Origin: Methanoregulaceae archaeon UBA467
GTDB taxonomy: Archaea > Halobacteriota > Methanomicrobia > Methanomicrobiales > Methanospirillaceae
Reading direction: 5' to 3'
DNA: 21,469 bases
Assembly: GCA_002503825.1 (NCBI GenBank)
Contig: DASP01000004.1
Location: forward strand, 76,264-97,732
A program made the position numbers and the translations under genes. Position 1 is the stretch's first letter; each line of letters starts with the position of its first letter. The notes below the pieces were generated by a model. That model had not been told where the DNA came from and ran no database searches. It saw only the letters and a program-made list of their open reading frames with translations. Of the stretch, positions 1 to 7,083 are shown piece by piece.

Positions 1-2
1 AG

Positions 3-89
3 GAACGATTACAGTTGCAGGGGTCGGTACCGGGACAGGAGCAGCAGTTACCGGGACCGGGGCAGGAGCAGGCGGATGTGGATTACTGA
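3..89 (+). CDS. C-terminal end of an upstream gene (partial)
   Basis: A reading frame enters from the left edge and ends at a TGA at 87-89, giving about 28 residues that finish ...GQEQADVDY. It contains two PGQEQ motifs encoded by a near-perfect 15-bp repeat (30-44 and 57-71). The stop lies 14 nt inside the following polymerase gene, a typical overlap for co-transcribed archaeal genes. All three plus frames are open over the first 75 bases, so the choice of this frame rests only on the sensible overlap and on a less extreme composition than the Gly/Ala- or Arg/Ser-rich alternatives. No family can be recognised from so short a tail. Confidence 0.4.
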   Translation, partial: ERLQLQGSVPGQEQQLPGPGQEQADVDY

Positions 90-2067
90 CACCTGCTACC
101 GGGACGGAAAGGTGGAGATATGGGAGAAAGGGGAGGCAGGGTCCGGGACACATCACCGCACGGCGGACTATTCCCCTCCGTTCTACCTGCACCTCCCTGA
201 CCCTCACTCCCACTGGGAACTCATCGATGCGCTGGCAGCCTGCTACATGGTGGACGAATGCACGTTCGGCACGGTATACGGCGAACTGGAGGGCTGGCGG
301 ATTCATGCCGGGAGGGACGTTGCCGATGCAATAGAGCGGCAGACCAGGTTTTCAGCCCGTATCTACAATGCAGATATCAGGGCGGACCAGCGGTACATGG
401 CAGAGCAGGGACTGGTCCCCTGTGCACGGGAGACTGACTCACGTTTTTCAACTGATTTTGAGATGCCGTTCCGGGTCATGGAAGTGATGGTCAGGGATAA
501 CCCGTTTGGCAGCGGGCCGGTCTCCTGCATGGACGTGATACACGAGGGGCGTGACCGGCTGGAAGGAACCGAAAAGTCGGTCATAGCCGGGCTTTCCGAC
601 CTTGTCGGTTCATATGACCCTGACGTCATCCTCTTTCCCCTCTCTGACCTCTGGCTGCCCCGCATACTTTCCGGGGCACGCAGGTATGAGCTCGATACCG
701 GTATAAGCAGGAGCGGGCAGTTCCGGAAGATGCACGAGAGGACCTACATGAGTTACGGCCGCACCGAGTACCGGGCCGGCTCTCTCATCCCGGACGGCAG
801 GATACTGATCGATACACGGCAGAGTTTCAATTATCGCGAGAGCGGGCTTTCCGGCATCGTGCTCGGTTCCCGGCTGACAGGGCTGTGCCCGAACATGGCG
901 GCACGGTTCACCTCCGGGACCCTGATCTCAACCTACGAGGTATACGAGGCGCTTCAGCGCGGGATAGCGGTCCCGTACCGGAAAAACGATCCCGAGTGCA
1001 TACGCCGGGTAGAAGAGCTGAAGAGTGCGGACAGGGGCGGAATGATGTTCCAGCCCAGCCCCGGTCTCTACGAGGACGTGTACCAGATCGATTTCACCTC
1101 GCTGTACCCCTCGGTTATCGTGAAGTACAACCTCTCCCCCGAGACGCTGGCGTGCCCGGGACGACCCGGGTTCCTGCCTGAGGTGCTTGCACCTCTTCTC
1201 GCCCTCCGGAGGGAGACGAAGCAGAGGAAGGGTGAAGACCCGTCGTATGCCGGACCTGATTCACTCCTCAAATGGATGCTGGTCACCTGTTTCGGGTATA
1301 CCGGGTACAAAAATGCCAAGTTCGGGAGAATCGAGGTGCATGAGCAGATCACGGGGCATTCGCGGGATATACTGCTGGCCTCGCGTGACATTGCAGAAGA
1401 AATGGGCTTTTCTGTCCTCCACGGCATCGTCGACTGTCTCTTTGTGCAGGGAAAACCGGCAGACCAGCTGAAGGTGCGAATCGAGCGCTCGACTGCGCTC
1501 CATACCACGCTGGATACCTATGACTGGATCGTATTCCTCCCCATGCCGGACGGGTTCGGCGCGTACAACCGGTACTATGGCCGTCTTTCCGGCGGCGAAC
1601 CGCGGGTAAGGGGGATCATGGCGAGGAGGCGGGATACCCCTGGATACGTAAAGGCGATGCAGCAGGACCTGTTCAGCCTGATGTGCAGGGCTTCACGGGC
1701 GGCAGATCTCACCGGCCTTGAGAATGAAGCCCGTGAGCGGTATGAGCGGGCATCAGAGGCACTCTGTGATGCCCGGCCTGACGAGATGGCGATCCGTCGA
1801 CAGGTCAGCAGGCTGGACTATTCACGACGGTGTCCCGAGGCATCAGCAGTGAAGGCCTGCCTGGCGGCGGGAATCGATCCTGTGCCTGGCATGGAGATTG
1901 GATACGTCGTGACCGATTCCCGGACATGGGAGGTGGAGCTGGAATGGAATGCTGCAGGTTTCGACGTGGCATACTACAAAAAACTCCTTGACAAGGCCTG
2001 GGAGGAGGCCGCCTTCGCATTCGATGCGGCAAAAAAGCATGGGGCCTGTCCGGTGCAGCAGGCGTAA
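76..2067 (+). CDS. Divergent archaeal family-B DNA polymerase (PolB2-like)
   Basis: 663 residues with the palm of a family-B DNA polymerase. Motif A is DFTSLYPSVI with catalytic Asp339. Motif B is K399..LVTCFGYTGY, where the usual Asn-Ser-x-Tyr-Gly is Val-Thr-Cys-Phe-Gly. Motif C is HGIVDCLFV, keeping the metal-binding second Asp (Asp453), while the first Asp of the canonical DTDS is Ile451. The N-terminal third sits where the 3'-5' exonuclease should be, but the Exo I Asp-x-Glu is absent (FRVMEVMVRDNPF), so proofreading is probably lost. This pattern fits the archaeal PolB2 group, long described as inactivated or as a damage-tolerance polymerase. The start is supported by AGGAG at 64-68, 7 nt before the ATG. 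It overlaps the upstream gene by 14 nt and ends 4 nt from the convergent nuclease gene. It is not the main replicative polymerase. Confidence 0.85.
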   Translation: MWITDTCYRDGKVEIWEKGEAGSGTHHRTADYSPPFYLHLPDPHSHWELIDALAACYMVDECTFGTVYGELEGWRIHAGRDVADAIERQTRFSARIYNADIRADQRYMAEQGLVPCARETDSRFSTDFEMPFRVMEVMVRDNPFGSGPVSCMDVIHEGRDRLEGTEKSVIAGLSDLVGSYDPDVILFPLSDLWLPRILSGARRYELDTGISRSGQFRKMHERTYMSYGRTEYRAGSLIPDGRILIDTRQSFNYRESGLSGIVLGSRLTGLCPNMAARFTSGTLISTYEVYEALQRGIAVPYRKNDPECIRRVEELKSADRGGMMFQPSPGLYEDVYQIDFTSLYPSVIVKYNLSPETLACPGRPGFLPEVLAPLLALRRETKQRKGEDPSYAGPDSLLKWMLVTCFGYTGYKNAKFGRIEVHEQITGHSRDILLASRDIAEEMGFSVLHGIVDCLFVQGKPADQLKVRIERSTALHTTLDTYDWIVFLPMPDGFGAYNRYYGRLSGGEPRVRGIMARRRDTPGYVKAMQQDLFSLMCRASRAADLTGLENEARERYERASEALCDARPDEMAIRRQVSRLDYSRRCPEASAVKACLAAGIDPVPGMEIGYVVTDSRTWEVELEWNAAGFDVAYYKKLLDKAWEEAAFAFDAAKKHGACPVQQA

Positions 2068-2071
2068 GGGA

Positions 2072-3031
2072 TCAGGTGTCCCTGCCCCAGCTGAAGGACG
2101 ATATATCCTTTCCCACCGGGTCACGGAGGACGACCGTGTCATGGTCGTTGTTCAGCACCGGTGAGGAACGTCCCCAGTAAAGATCGGTATCATTGCTGCT
2201 GCCATTCCCTGCATGAAGCGTGACCGACGAACCCTGTGAGAGGGTGAAGGGAGCGAAGGTATGGCAAAAACCTCCGGATTCGCAGAGTGACCACCCGGAA
2301 AGGTTTGTGCTTCCCGGCCCGGCGTTGCCGATGACGATATATTCCCCGTTGACATTCATGCGGTCATCGCCGCCGGCATCATATATGACAGATGCAATGA
2401 AGACGCCCGCCGTGGGCGTATCAATGGGGACCGGCGTGGGGAGGGGCACGGTAACGGACCCCGAGTAACTCCATATGCCGGTTTTTTCCGATATTGCGCT
2501 CTCCTGTATGACAAGATAAGAATCCCTCCGGTAAAATGTCCCGGCGGTATAGACCCGCGCAAGACCCTCGCCGAGGAGGAGTGCGCCCGTGTCGCTGCCG
2601 TCAGGAAGCGTCGCATAGGCAAGAAGCCTCCCGTACCTGTCCCGGGTGCCAGCCGCGGCATCGCATTCAAGGACCACCTCTTTTCCTTCGAGGTGCGCTC
2701 TCGAAAACACGGTCGCCATATTTCCCATCCCTGCAAGATAGGCAGTATCTGTAATAGACCCGTATTCGCCCGGGATATTGCCTTCAGCGGTTTTTTCAGG
2801 AGTATCCACGCCGAGCAGCCGCACTTTTTCAGTAGTCCCGTCGGTGAAGCGGGCCTCGAACGTATCACCGTCAATGACCCGTTCAACGGTTGCAGGGTAG
2901 GATATGCCGGCCCTGAACCGGTCACTGTGGCTGTCGTCGCGGGCGGCCGGGACGGTGCAGCCGCCATACACGATCATGAGCGCCAGGATGCAGAAAAGAA
3001 TGGAAATAATCTTGATATTTTTCCGGTTCAT
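2072..3031 (-). CDS. Lipoprotein thermonuclease (SNase-like) with lamin-tail domain
   Basis: 319 residues in three parts. First is a signal peptide with a lipobox-like YGGC ending at Cys25, predicting a membrane-anchored protein outside the cell. Second is a staphylococcal-nuclease domain at about residues 46-195. Its active-site residues line up with SNase at a nearly constant offset: Asp56 (D21), Arg71 (R35), Asp76 (D40), Glu79 (E43) and Arg135 in DRYGR (R87). Third is a C-terminal lamin-tail (LTD) beta-sandwich at about 210-315, with NLSGWSL and a late DTVVLRDPVGK. Members of the SNase family are Ca-dependent nucleases that cut DNA and RNA. LTDs are thought to bind DNA or cell-surface partners, so a role in scavenging or degrading extracellular nucleic acid is an inference. 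It is divergent from the malic enzyme gene and has no strong ribosome-binding site. Confidence 0.9.
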   Translation of the reverse strand: MNRKNIKIISILFCILALMIVYGGCTVPAARDDSHSDRFRAGISYPATVERVIDGDTFEARFTDGTTEKVRLLGVDTPEKTAEGNIPGEYGSITDTAYLAGMGNMATVFSRAHLEGKEVVLECDAAAGTRDRYGRLLAYATLPDGSDTGALLLGEGLARVYTAGTFYRRDSYLVIQESAISEKTGIWSYSGSVTVPLPTPVPIDTPTAGVFIASVIYDAGGDDRMNVNGEYIVIGNAGPGSTNLSGWSLCESGGFCHTFAPFTLSQGSSVTLHAGNGSSNDTDLYWGRSSPVLNNDHDTVVLRDPVGKDISSFSWGRDT

Positions 3032-3051
3032 TCTATGGAGGTTGGAACCGG
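3023..3051. repeat. 7-bp inverted repeat spanning the nuclease start codon
   Basis: CCGGTTC at 3023-3029 and GAACCGG at 3045-3051 are perfect inverted arms with a 15-nt spacer. In the nuclease mRNA the last base of the AUG would lie in the stem. A role in translational control is possible but unproven. Confidence 0.35.
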
Positions 3052-3141
3052 GGAGTTAAGACTTTTACTGGCAGATTGCAGTATCCGCAATGCTCTTGTG
3101 TATCTGGGGCAGTAATCAATGTGTGAGTAAGGAGAAGAAGC

Positions 3142-4356
3142 ATGGAAGAGGATTCCGACCGTAAGGAAATTTACAGGGAAGCGCTGGAACTGCATGAAAA
3201 GCACAGGGGTAAACTTGAAATACGTTCCAAAGTGCCGCTTGATACAAAAAGGGACCTTTCCCGCGCGTATACTCCCGGTGTAGCCGAAGTCTGCAGGGCT
3301 ATCCAGAAGAACAGGGACCTTGCCTACCGGTACACTCTCAAGGGAAACACTGTTGCAATTGTCACTGACGGGTCTGCAGTGCTCGGACTCGGGAATATCG
3401 GTGGATATGCAGCGATACCTGTTATGGAGGGAAAAGCTGTTCTTTTCAAAAAATTTGCCGGGATCGATGCATTTCCGATCTGCTTCGAGAGTTATCATTC
3501 GGATCTCGTCGATGAAATAAAGAATATCGCCCCTGTCTTCGGGGGTATCAACCTCGAGGATATTGCAGCGCCGAAATGCTTTGAGATCGAGGAGGCGCTG
3601 CAGGATATCGGTATCCCTGTCATGCACGATGACCAGCACGGCACCGCGATAACGGTCCTCGCCGGCGTGTTGAATGCATGCAGGGTGACCGGAAGATCGT
3701 TTGAAGATGTAAAGATAGTCGTCTGTGGTGCAGGGGCAGCAGGATATGCAATCTCCCGCCTGCTGCGGTGTATCGGGTATAGTCCCGACGTATGCCGGCG
3801 CGTGCATAACCTTGTCGTCTGCGACACGCAGGGGATTATCCACCGCGGGAGAAAAGGACTGTACAACAACAAGTACAAGTTTATTCTTGCGGACGAGACG
3901 AATCCCGAGGAGAGGTCGGGATCTGTTGCCGATGCGGTTGCCGGGGCAGACATTTTTATCGGCGTTTCCGGGCCCGGGGTCCTCACCGGGGAGATGATTA
4001 AAACGATGAATGATGACCCGATCATCTTTGCCATGGCCAACCCGGTACCGGAAATATATCCTGACGAGGCACGGGAGGCCGGTGCGGGAGTCGTGTGTAC
4101 GGGGAGGAGCGACTATCCGAACCAGGTCAACAATGCACTCGCATTTCCGGGAGTGTTCCGTGGGGCCCTCGATGCCTGTGCCACGAAAATTACCGACGAG
4201 ATGAAGATTGCAGCGGCCCATGCACTTGCAGGGTACATTAAAAAACCAAACCGGGAGCATATTCTCCCGAGTGTCCTTGACAAGGGTGTGACACGTGCGA
4301 TTGCCGATGCAGTCCGTGATGCCGCGATAGCGGGTGGATGTGCACGAAAAGTGTGA
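3142..4356 (+). CDS. Malic enzyme (NAD(P)-dependent malate dehydrogenase, oxaloacetate-decarboxylating)
   Basis: 404 residues, the length of short prokaryotic malic enzymes. The protein interconverts malate and pyruvate plus CO2 with NAD(P) in the cytoplasm. The N-terminal malic domain carries SRAYTPGVAEVC with catalytic Tyr43, the KGNTVAIVTDGSAVLGLGN stretch, the catalytic lysine Lys98 (MEGKAVLFKKF), the metal-binding INLEDIAAP, and MHDDQHGTA. The Rossmann NAD domain begins at VVCGAGAAGYAI. The C-terminal part has the family's FAMANPVPEI and DYPNQVNNALAFPG. An AAGGAG sequence about 9-14 nt upstream supports this ATG. In a methanogen with an incomplete citric-acid pathway it would link pyruvate to C4 acids; this is inference. 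It is monocistronic, facing away from the nuclease gene across 110 bp. Confidence 0.95.
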   Translation: MEEDSDRKEIYREALELHEKHRGKLEIRSKVPLDTKRDLSRAYTPGVAEVCRAIQKNRDLAYRYTLKGNTVAIVTDGSAVLGLGNIGGYAAIPVMEGKAVLFKKFAGIDAFPICFESYHSDLVDEIKNIAPVFGGINLEDIAAPKCFEIEEALQDIGIPVMHDDQHGTAITVLAGVLNACRVTGRSFEDVKIVVCGAGAAGYAISRLLRCIGYSPDVCRRVHNLVVCDTQGIIHRGRKGLYNNKYKFILADETNPEERSGSVADAVAGADIFIGVSGPGVLTGEMIKTMNDDPIIFAMANPVPEIYPDEAREAGAGVVCTGRSDYPNQVNNALAFPGVFRGALDACATKITDEMKIAAAHALAGYIKKPNREHILPSVLDKGVTRAIADAVRDAAIAGGCARKV

Positions 4357-4394
4357 TTGTGATTGTCCCTTGCGGTCATGCCCGGGACATCCGG

Positions 4395-4649
4395 TCAGTG
4401 GTCCCGGTATATCAGCCATACTGCGCAGAGTATGGAGAGGCTGGCAACGAAAAACAGAACTGAAAGCAGGTCCGGGGAAATCGCGGCATCCAGGAACCGG
4501 AACAGGTCATAGAAGAAATAAATGCCGAAGGTGAGTGCGATGAACCACCCGAATATCTTCTTTTTCTGTAGTGCGAGAATGAGCCCTAAGGCAAATATGA
4601 GCAGCTCGATTGCAATGGAAACCGGCTGCAGAAAGAGGTTCAGATCCAT
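4395..4649 (-). CDS. Small three-helix membrane protein, unknown function
   Basis: 84 residues, strongly hydrophobic. Three membrane segments are visible at about residues 10-27, 33-50 and 60-80. They are separated by a basic QKKKIFG loop (cytoplasmic by the positive-inside rule) and an acidic DAAISPD loop. The hydrophobic periodicity supports a real gene although no family is recognised. A TTATTATAC box lies only about 10 nt before the ATG, too close to serve as an ordinary TATA box for this start. It runs convergent with the malic enzyme gene and lies downstream of the ribbon-helix-helix gene on the same strand, from which a poly-T tract separates it. Confidence 0.65.
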   Translation of the reverse strand: MDLNLFLQPVSIAIELLIFALGLILALQKKKIFGWFIALTFGIYFFYDLFRFLDAAISPDLLSVLFFVASLSILCAVWLIYRDH

Positions 4650-4723
4650 ACGTACAGTATAATAACCTCGTCCGGTCCGTTAATGGTTGCCTGACGCCGG
4701 CCCGGGTCCTGCATTCAGGGCTC

Positions 4724-4730
4724 AAAAAAA
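4724..4730 (-). terminator. Poly-T terminator after the RHH/coiled-coil gene
   Basis: Seven consecutive A on the plus strand read as seven T on the minus strand, about 45 nt after the stop of the 4775-5173 gene. T-tracts alone suffice for many archaeal terminations. Confidence 0.45.
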
Positions 4731-4774
4731 GATACGAAGATTCTATGCAGCGCGCACATTCAGGGCGCTCACAT

Positions 4775-5173
4775 TTACGGTATACGCCTGTCAGCTGCTG
4801 AATAGTCTTTCCGCTCGGTCTCGTAGTACCAGTCACGGATCAGTTTTTCGACCTTTTCCTCAAGTTCCGGGGACCGATCCCTGTCTGTTCCGCAGGTCTC
4901 CCATAGTTTCAGGAGAACCGTTATCTCATCGTCTTTTTTACTGATGATATGTTCAAGGTCCCTGATGCGCAGGCGTAAGTGTTCGTTCTCTGCCTGTATG
5001 GTCTCCGGAGAATCGTGAGGAGACTTCCTCGACGTAAAATGTACCTGCAGAATATCGCTGATAAACCGGTCGGCGCTGTGGGAACCGTCCTCTTTCATCG
5101 CCATCAGCATCTCTTCCTCTAGTCCCGGGTCGAGAGTGATACATAAAATTTTACCCGTTGCCATAGCAATCAT
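4775..5173 (-). CDS. Putative ribbon-helix-helix DNA-binding protein with coiled coil
   Basis: 132 residues. Residues 7-45 read KILCITLDPGLEEEM... followed by two predicted helices. This is the strand-helix-helix pattern of CopG/MetJ-type ribbon-helix-helix proteins, which bind DNA as dimers. Residues about 58-92 form a charged heptad-like segment (IQAENEHLRLRIRDLEHI) expected to be a coiled coil. The tail is charged and rich in Arg and Glu. The start at 5173 has GGGAG 7 nt upstream; a second in-frame ATG lies at 5164. It could be a transcription regulator or a DNA-associated structural protein. No toxin gene is adjacent, so an antitoxin role is not supported. The family is inferred from pattern only. 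Confidence 0.6.
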   Translation of the reverse strand: MIAMATGKILCITLDPGLEEEMLMAMKEDGSHSADRFISDILQVHFTSRKSPHDSPETIQAENEHLRLRIRDLEHIISKKDDEITVLLKLWETCGTDRDRSPELEEKVEKLIRDWYYETERKDYSAADRRIP

Positions 5174-5478
5174 GATACTCTCCCGCAGATGGTATCATAT
5201 TTGTTGTTTTTCTTCACTCAGGTCTCAATCGCATACGGCCGTGAATTGAGTGGCGGTTTCCGGTATTCTGACGTCCCGGACCCACTCCGGGTAATATAAA
5301 AAGAGGGGGGATATACGGCATTTCACCCGTTTTTGGGGGATCATCAGAGGGGTGACACCTGTCCCGTGATCTTTTTTAAAATCCGGTGAATATCCTAATC
5401 GTCAAAAACCGGTATATGGATATTCCCTGGCGGCTACACCAGAAAAATGTATTTGTATGAGAGAGTGAATTGGAATCC
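5174..5478. other. Intergenic region between the RHH gene and flavodoxin
   Basis: 305 bases with no credible gene. It holds a TATA-like element at 5292-5302 and short T-tracts at about 5371 and 5441 on either strand. It includes the probable leader of the RHH gene and the 3' flank of the flavodoxin gene. No RNA gene fold was recognised. Confidence 0.5.
5292..5302 (-). promoter_or_regulatory. Archaeal TATA box (candidate, RHH gene)
   Basis: On the minus strand the sequence reads CTTTTTATATTAC, close to the archaeal box A consensus. Transcription would start near 5270, leaving a leader of about 95 nt before the ATG at 5173. On the plus strand it would also read as TATAAAAAG, but no plus-strand gene follows. 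Confidence 0.35.
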
Positions 5479-5961
5479 TTATTGAGGGCCGGCAGCTTTC
5501 ACCGCGGCAACCAGCTCTGCGATCTTTTTCTCGTCGGTTACATCGTTTTTGTTAAAAGTAAACTCGGCAACTACCTTCACACCTTTCGCCTCGAGCGCCT
5601 TTTTGATTACCGTCGTCGTATCGCCGGCCTGTCCGCCGCAGGTCGCAAAAATAACCGCCTTTTTTCCGTCGCAGTTCTGAAGCGCAGAAATCGCTCCGTT
5701 TATGGCTGGTGTAGGTTTAAATGCCCAGACCGGCGTGCCGAGCACAATGACGTCGGAAAATCCCGCGTCGATAATCTCGGGATCGATAGGGTCCGCCTCA
5801 CCCCTCCGGGCCCGGAGGCAGCCGGTGGTATATGCGGTAAGTTTGCTATACGCCTGTCGTGGCTGGACTTCGAGGAGTTCCCCGCCACAGGCCGCCTTTA
5901 CTCTCTCTGCAATCCCCCGGGTGATACCGGTATAGGAATGGAAAATGATGCAGGTCTTCAT
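5479..5961 (-). CDS. Flavodoxin family protein
   Basis: 160 residues, the size of short-chain flavodoxins. It starts MKTCIIFHSYTGITRGIAERV, in which SYTGITRG is the FMN phosphate-binding loop (usual T/S-x-T-G-x-T). The second FMN-binding region is VLGTPVWAFKPTPA (an aromatic Trp stacking on the flavin), and the third is FATCGGQAGDTT. Flavodoxins carry electrons at low potential in the cytoplasm. In methanogens they accompany ferredoxin-linked steps or serve radical SAM enzymes; the KamA-family gene 1.1 kb away is a possible client, which is speculation. The start has GAGG about 7 nt upstream. Its 5' flank carries an 11-pair hairpin-forming repeat. Confidence 0.92.
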   Translation of the reverse strand: MKTCIIFHSYTGITRGIAERVKAACGGELLEVQPRQAYSKLTAYTTGCLRARRGEADPIDPEIIDAGFSDVIVLGTPVWAFKPTPAINGAISALQNCDGKKAVIFATCGGQAGDTTTVIKKALEAKGVKVVAEFTFNKNDVTDEKKIAELVAAVKAAGPQ

Positions 5962-6021
5962 GTGTATCCTCTTACCATTTCATCAGATATTTCTTGGAGT
6001 ACATCCCGAAGACGCACCCCT

Positions 6022-6046
6022 GCCGGGATCTTCCGGAGGTCCCGGC
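6022..6046. repeat. GC-rich inverted repeat upstream of flavodoxin
   Basis: GCCGGGA at 6022-6028 and TCCCGGC at 6040-6046 are perfect arms. On the plus-strand RNA four further pairs (two of them G-U) extend the stem to 11 pairs with a 3-nt loop. On the minus-strand leader RNA only the 7 outer pairs and part of the interior form. It lies 61-85 nt before the flavodoxin start. Confidence 0.45.
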
Positions 6047-6249
6047 TCTTGTTGTATCAGTTCGCGTCTGGATGTTAAATAGCCATTGTGCCTGCCTTTT
6101 CGTGACCTGGAAAACCTTATACCTTACATATTCCGGGTGAGACCGGATACTGCCGCACGGGCGTATCCCCGGGTTACCGGGCAGGTACATGAGTCAGGAT
6201 GGCCCGTGTCCGAACAAACGTGAAACCGGGACACTCCTTTCGACTGCAA

Positions 6250-6762
6250 TTACTCCCAGTATTTTGGAATGGACGAGTAGAAGTTGCCGGTTTTCTCATA
6301 AAACTGCTGGTGGTATTCTTCTGCCGGGAAGAACGCTGTTGCCGGGACGATTGCGGTCACTTCTGCCATATCCCCGGATGTACCGGAGGCCATCTCATTT
6401 TGTCGCGACGAACCTGCTTTTTCCTTCTGCTCGTCCGAATGGTAAAAGATGACAGGCCGCCCCATTATCCCGGAATCAGGTCCTTCAGGGGGTGTCAGAG
6501 CCTGTGTATTGATATTGATACTCCAGAAGATCTCAAGAAGCTGGTCGTACGTGATTTCAGCAGGGTTAAATATGACACGGACGGCCTCAACATGACCGGT
6601 GGTACCGGAACTGACCTGCTCGTATGTCGGGTCACGCAGTGTCCCGCCGGTATAACCGGCCGTGGTCGAAACGACTCCTTTCACGTGATTGAATAAAGCC
6701 TCGACGTCCCAGAAAGAGCCGGCGGCAAAGGTAGCAATCTCAAGTTGTCTCTCTTCGTCCAT
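6250..6762 (-). CDS. MsrA homologue lacking the catalytic cysteine
   Basis: 170 residues with the MsrA fold signature along the whole length: ATFAAGSFWDVEALF, STTAGYTGG, YEQVSSGTTGHVEAVRV, FYHSDEQKEKA and PAEEYHQQFYEK. MsrA reduces methionine-S-sulfoxide with a nucleophilic Cys in GCFW. Here that residue is Ser16, encoded TCT at 6717-6715. The protein has no cysteine anywhere, so resolving cysteines are also missing. The substrate-pocket stretch usually read as GTQYRS is GIMGRP, losing the conserved Tyr, while the pocket Glu (GHVEAV) and Phe-Trp remain. The open frame and well-kept C-terminus argue against simple decay. It probably binds oxidised methionine or another ligand without reducing it, or does a different reaction. 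No clear ribosome-binding site precedes the ATG. Confidence 0.9.
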   Translation of the reverse strand: MDEERQLEIATFAAGSFWDVEALFNHVKGVVSTTAGYTGGTLRDPTYEQVSSGTTGHVEAVRVIFNPAEITYDQLLEIFWSININTQALTPPEGPDSGIMGRPVIFYHSDEQKEKAGSSRQNEMASGTSGDMAEVTAIVPATAFFPAEEYHQQFYEKTGNFYSSIPKYWE

Positions 6763-6980
6763 GCAGGTATTTTTTATCCGGCAAGGAGAAGGAAGTTATG
6801 CAATGCAGGCAGCAGTTGCAGTCTCTGCCGGGTTTTTTATCCCCATACCTTAAGGAAGGTATTTCTTAATTCCGGTCCTGCCAGGGAGTGGTTTTTCAGG
6901 ATTGCCGGTATGAACCGGGACGACACAATCAGAAATGCGCCCTTCAACAGGTTGTTTTTTATAAAAGGGATTATTAGAGG

Positions 6981-7009
6981 CCTGAAATGAGGGGGCCCGT
7001 TTTTTCAGG
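6981..7009. repeat. Inverted repeat before the KamA-family gene
   Basis: CCTGAAA at 6981-6987 pairs with TTTCAGG at 7003-7009. The loop contains GGGGGCCC followed by six T, so it could end plus-strand transcripts from upstream or be an operator between the two TATA-like boxes. Confidence 0.3.
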
Positions 7010-7037
7010 GAAGACGGGGAGATCCCGGATACGGGAA

Positions 7038-7050
7038 AATAATATATATT
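7038..7050 (+). promoter_or_regulatory. TATA box of the KamA-family gene
   Basis: AATAATATATATT is an AT-only block in GC-richer surroundings. With the archaeal spacing of about 25 nt, transcription would start near 7070. That gives a leader of about 14 nt containing GGGGACAGG before the ATG at 7084. Confidence 0.6.
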
Positions 7051-7083
7051 CTCATTGCTGTAGTCTCTCACCGGGGACAGGAC

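Larger units (their letters stand above)
6763..7083. other. Divergent intergenic region, msrA-like / kamA-like
   Basis: 321 bases without a credible gene; the longest open frames are short and run into promoter sequence. It contains two TATA-like elements (about 6957-6967 and 7038-7050) and an inverted repeat (6981-7009). The base composition is more AT-rich than neighbouring genes. The upstream element could drive a longer leader of the KamA gene. Confidence 0.5.

Noticed and set aside
76..2067. Loss of canonical polymerase motif residues read as a pseudogene
   Set aside because: The frame is open over 663 codons, both essential aspartates remain, and as I recall the altered motifs B and C are shared across the PolB2 group, so they are a family trait and not decay.
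3028..4419. A 463-codon open frame on the minus strand across the malic enzyme gene
   Set aside because: It lies antisense to a gene with every malic-enzyme motif intact; its predicted protein is rich in Cys, His and Arg with no family pattern. It is a codon-bias shadow.
5470..6078. A 202-codon plus-strand open frame across flavodoxin
   Set aside because: Antisense to a clear flavodoxin with a ribosome-binding site; the translated protein has no recognisable pattern.
6745..6990. A possible 81-residue plus-strand gene between the MsrA and KamA genes
   Set aside because: It begins inside the MsrA gene on the other strand, has no ribosome-binding site, and its composition resembles intergenic sequence.
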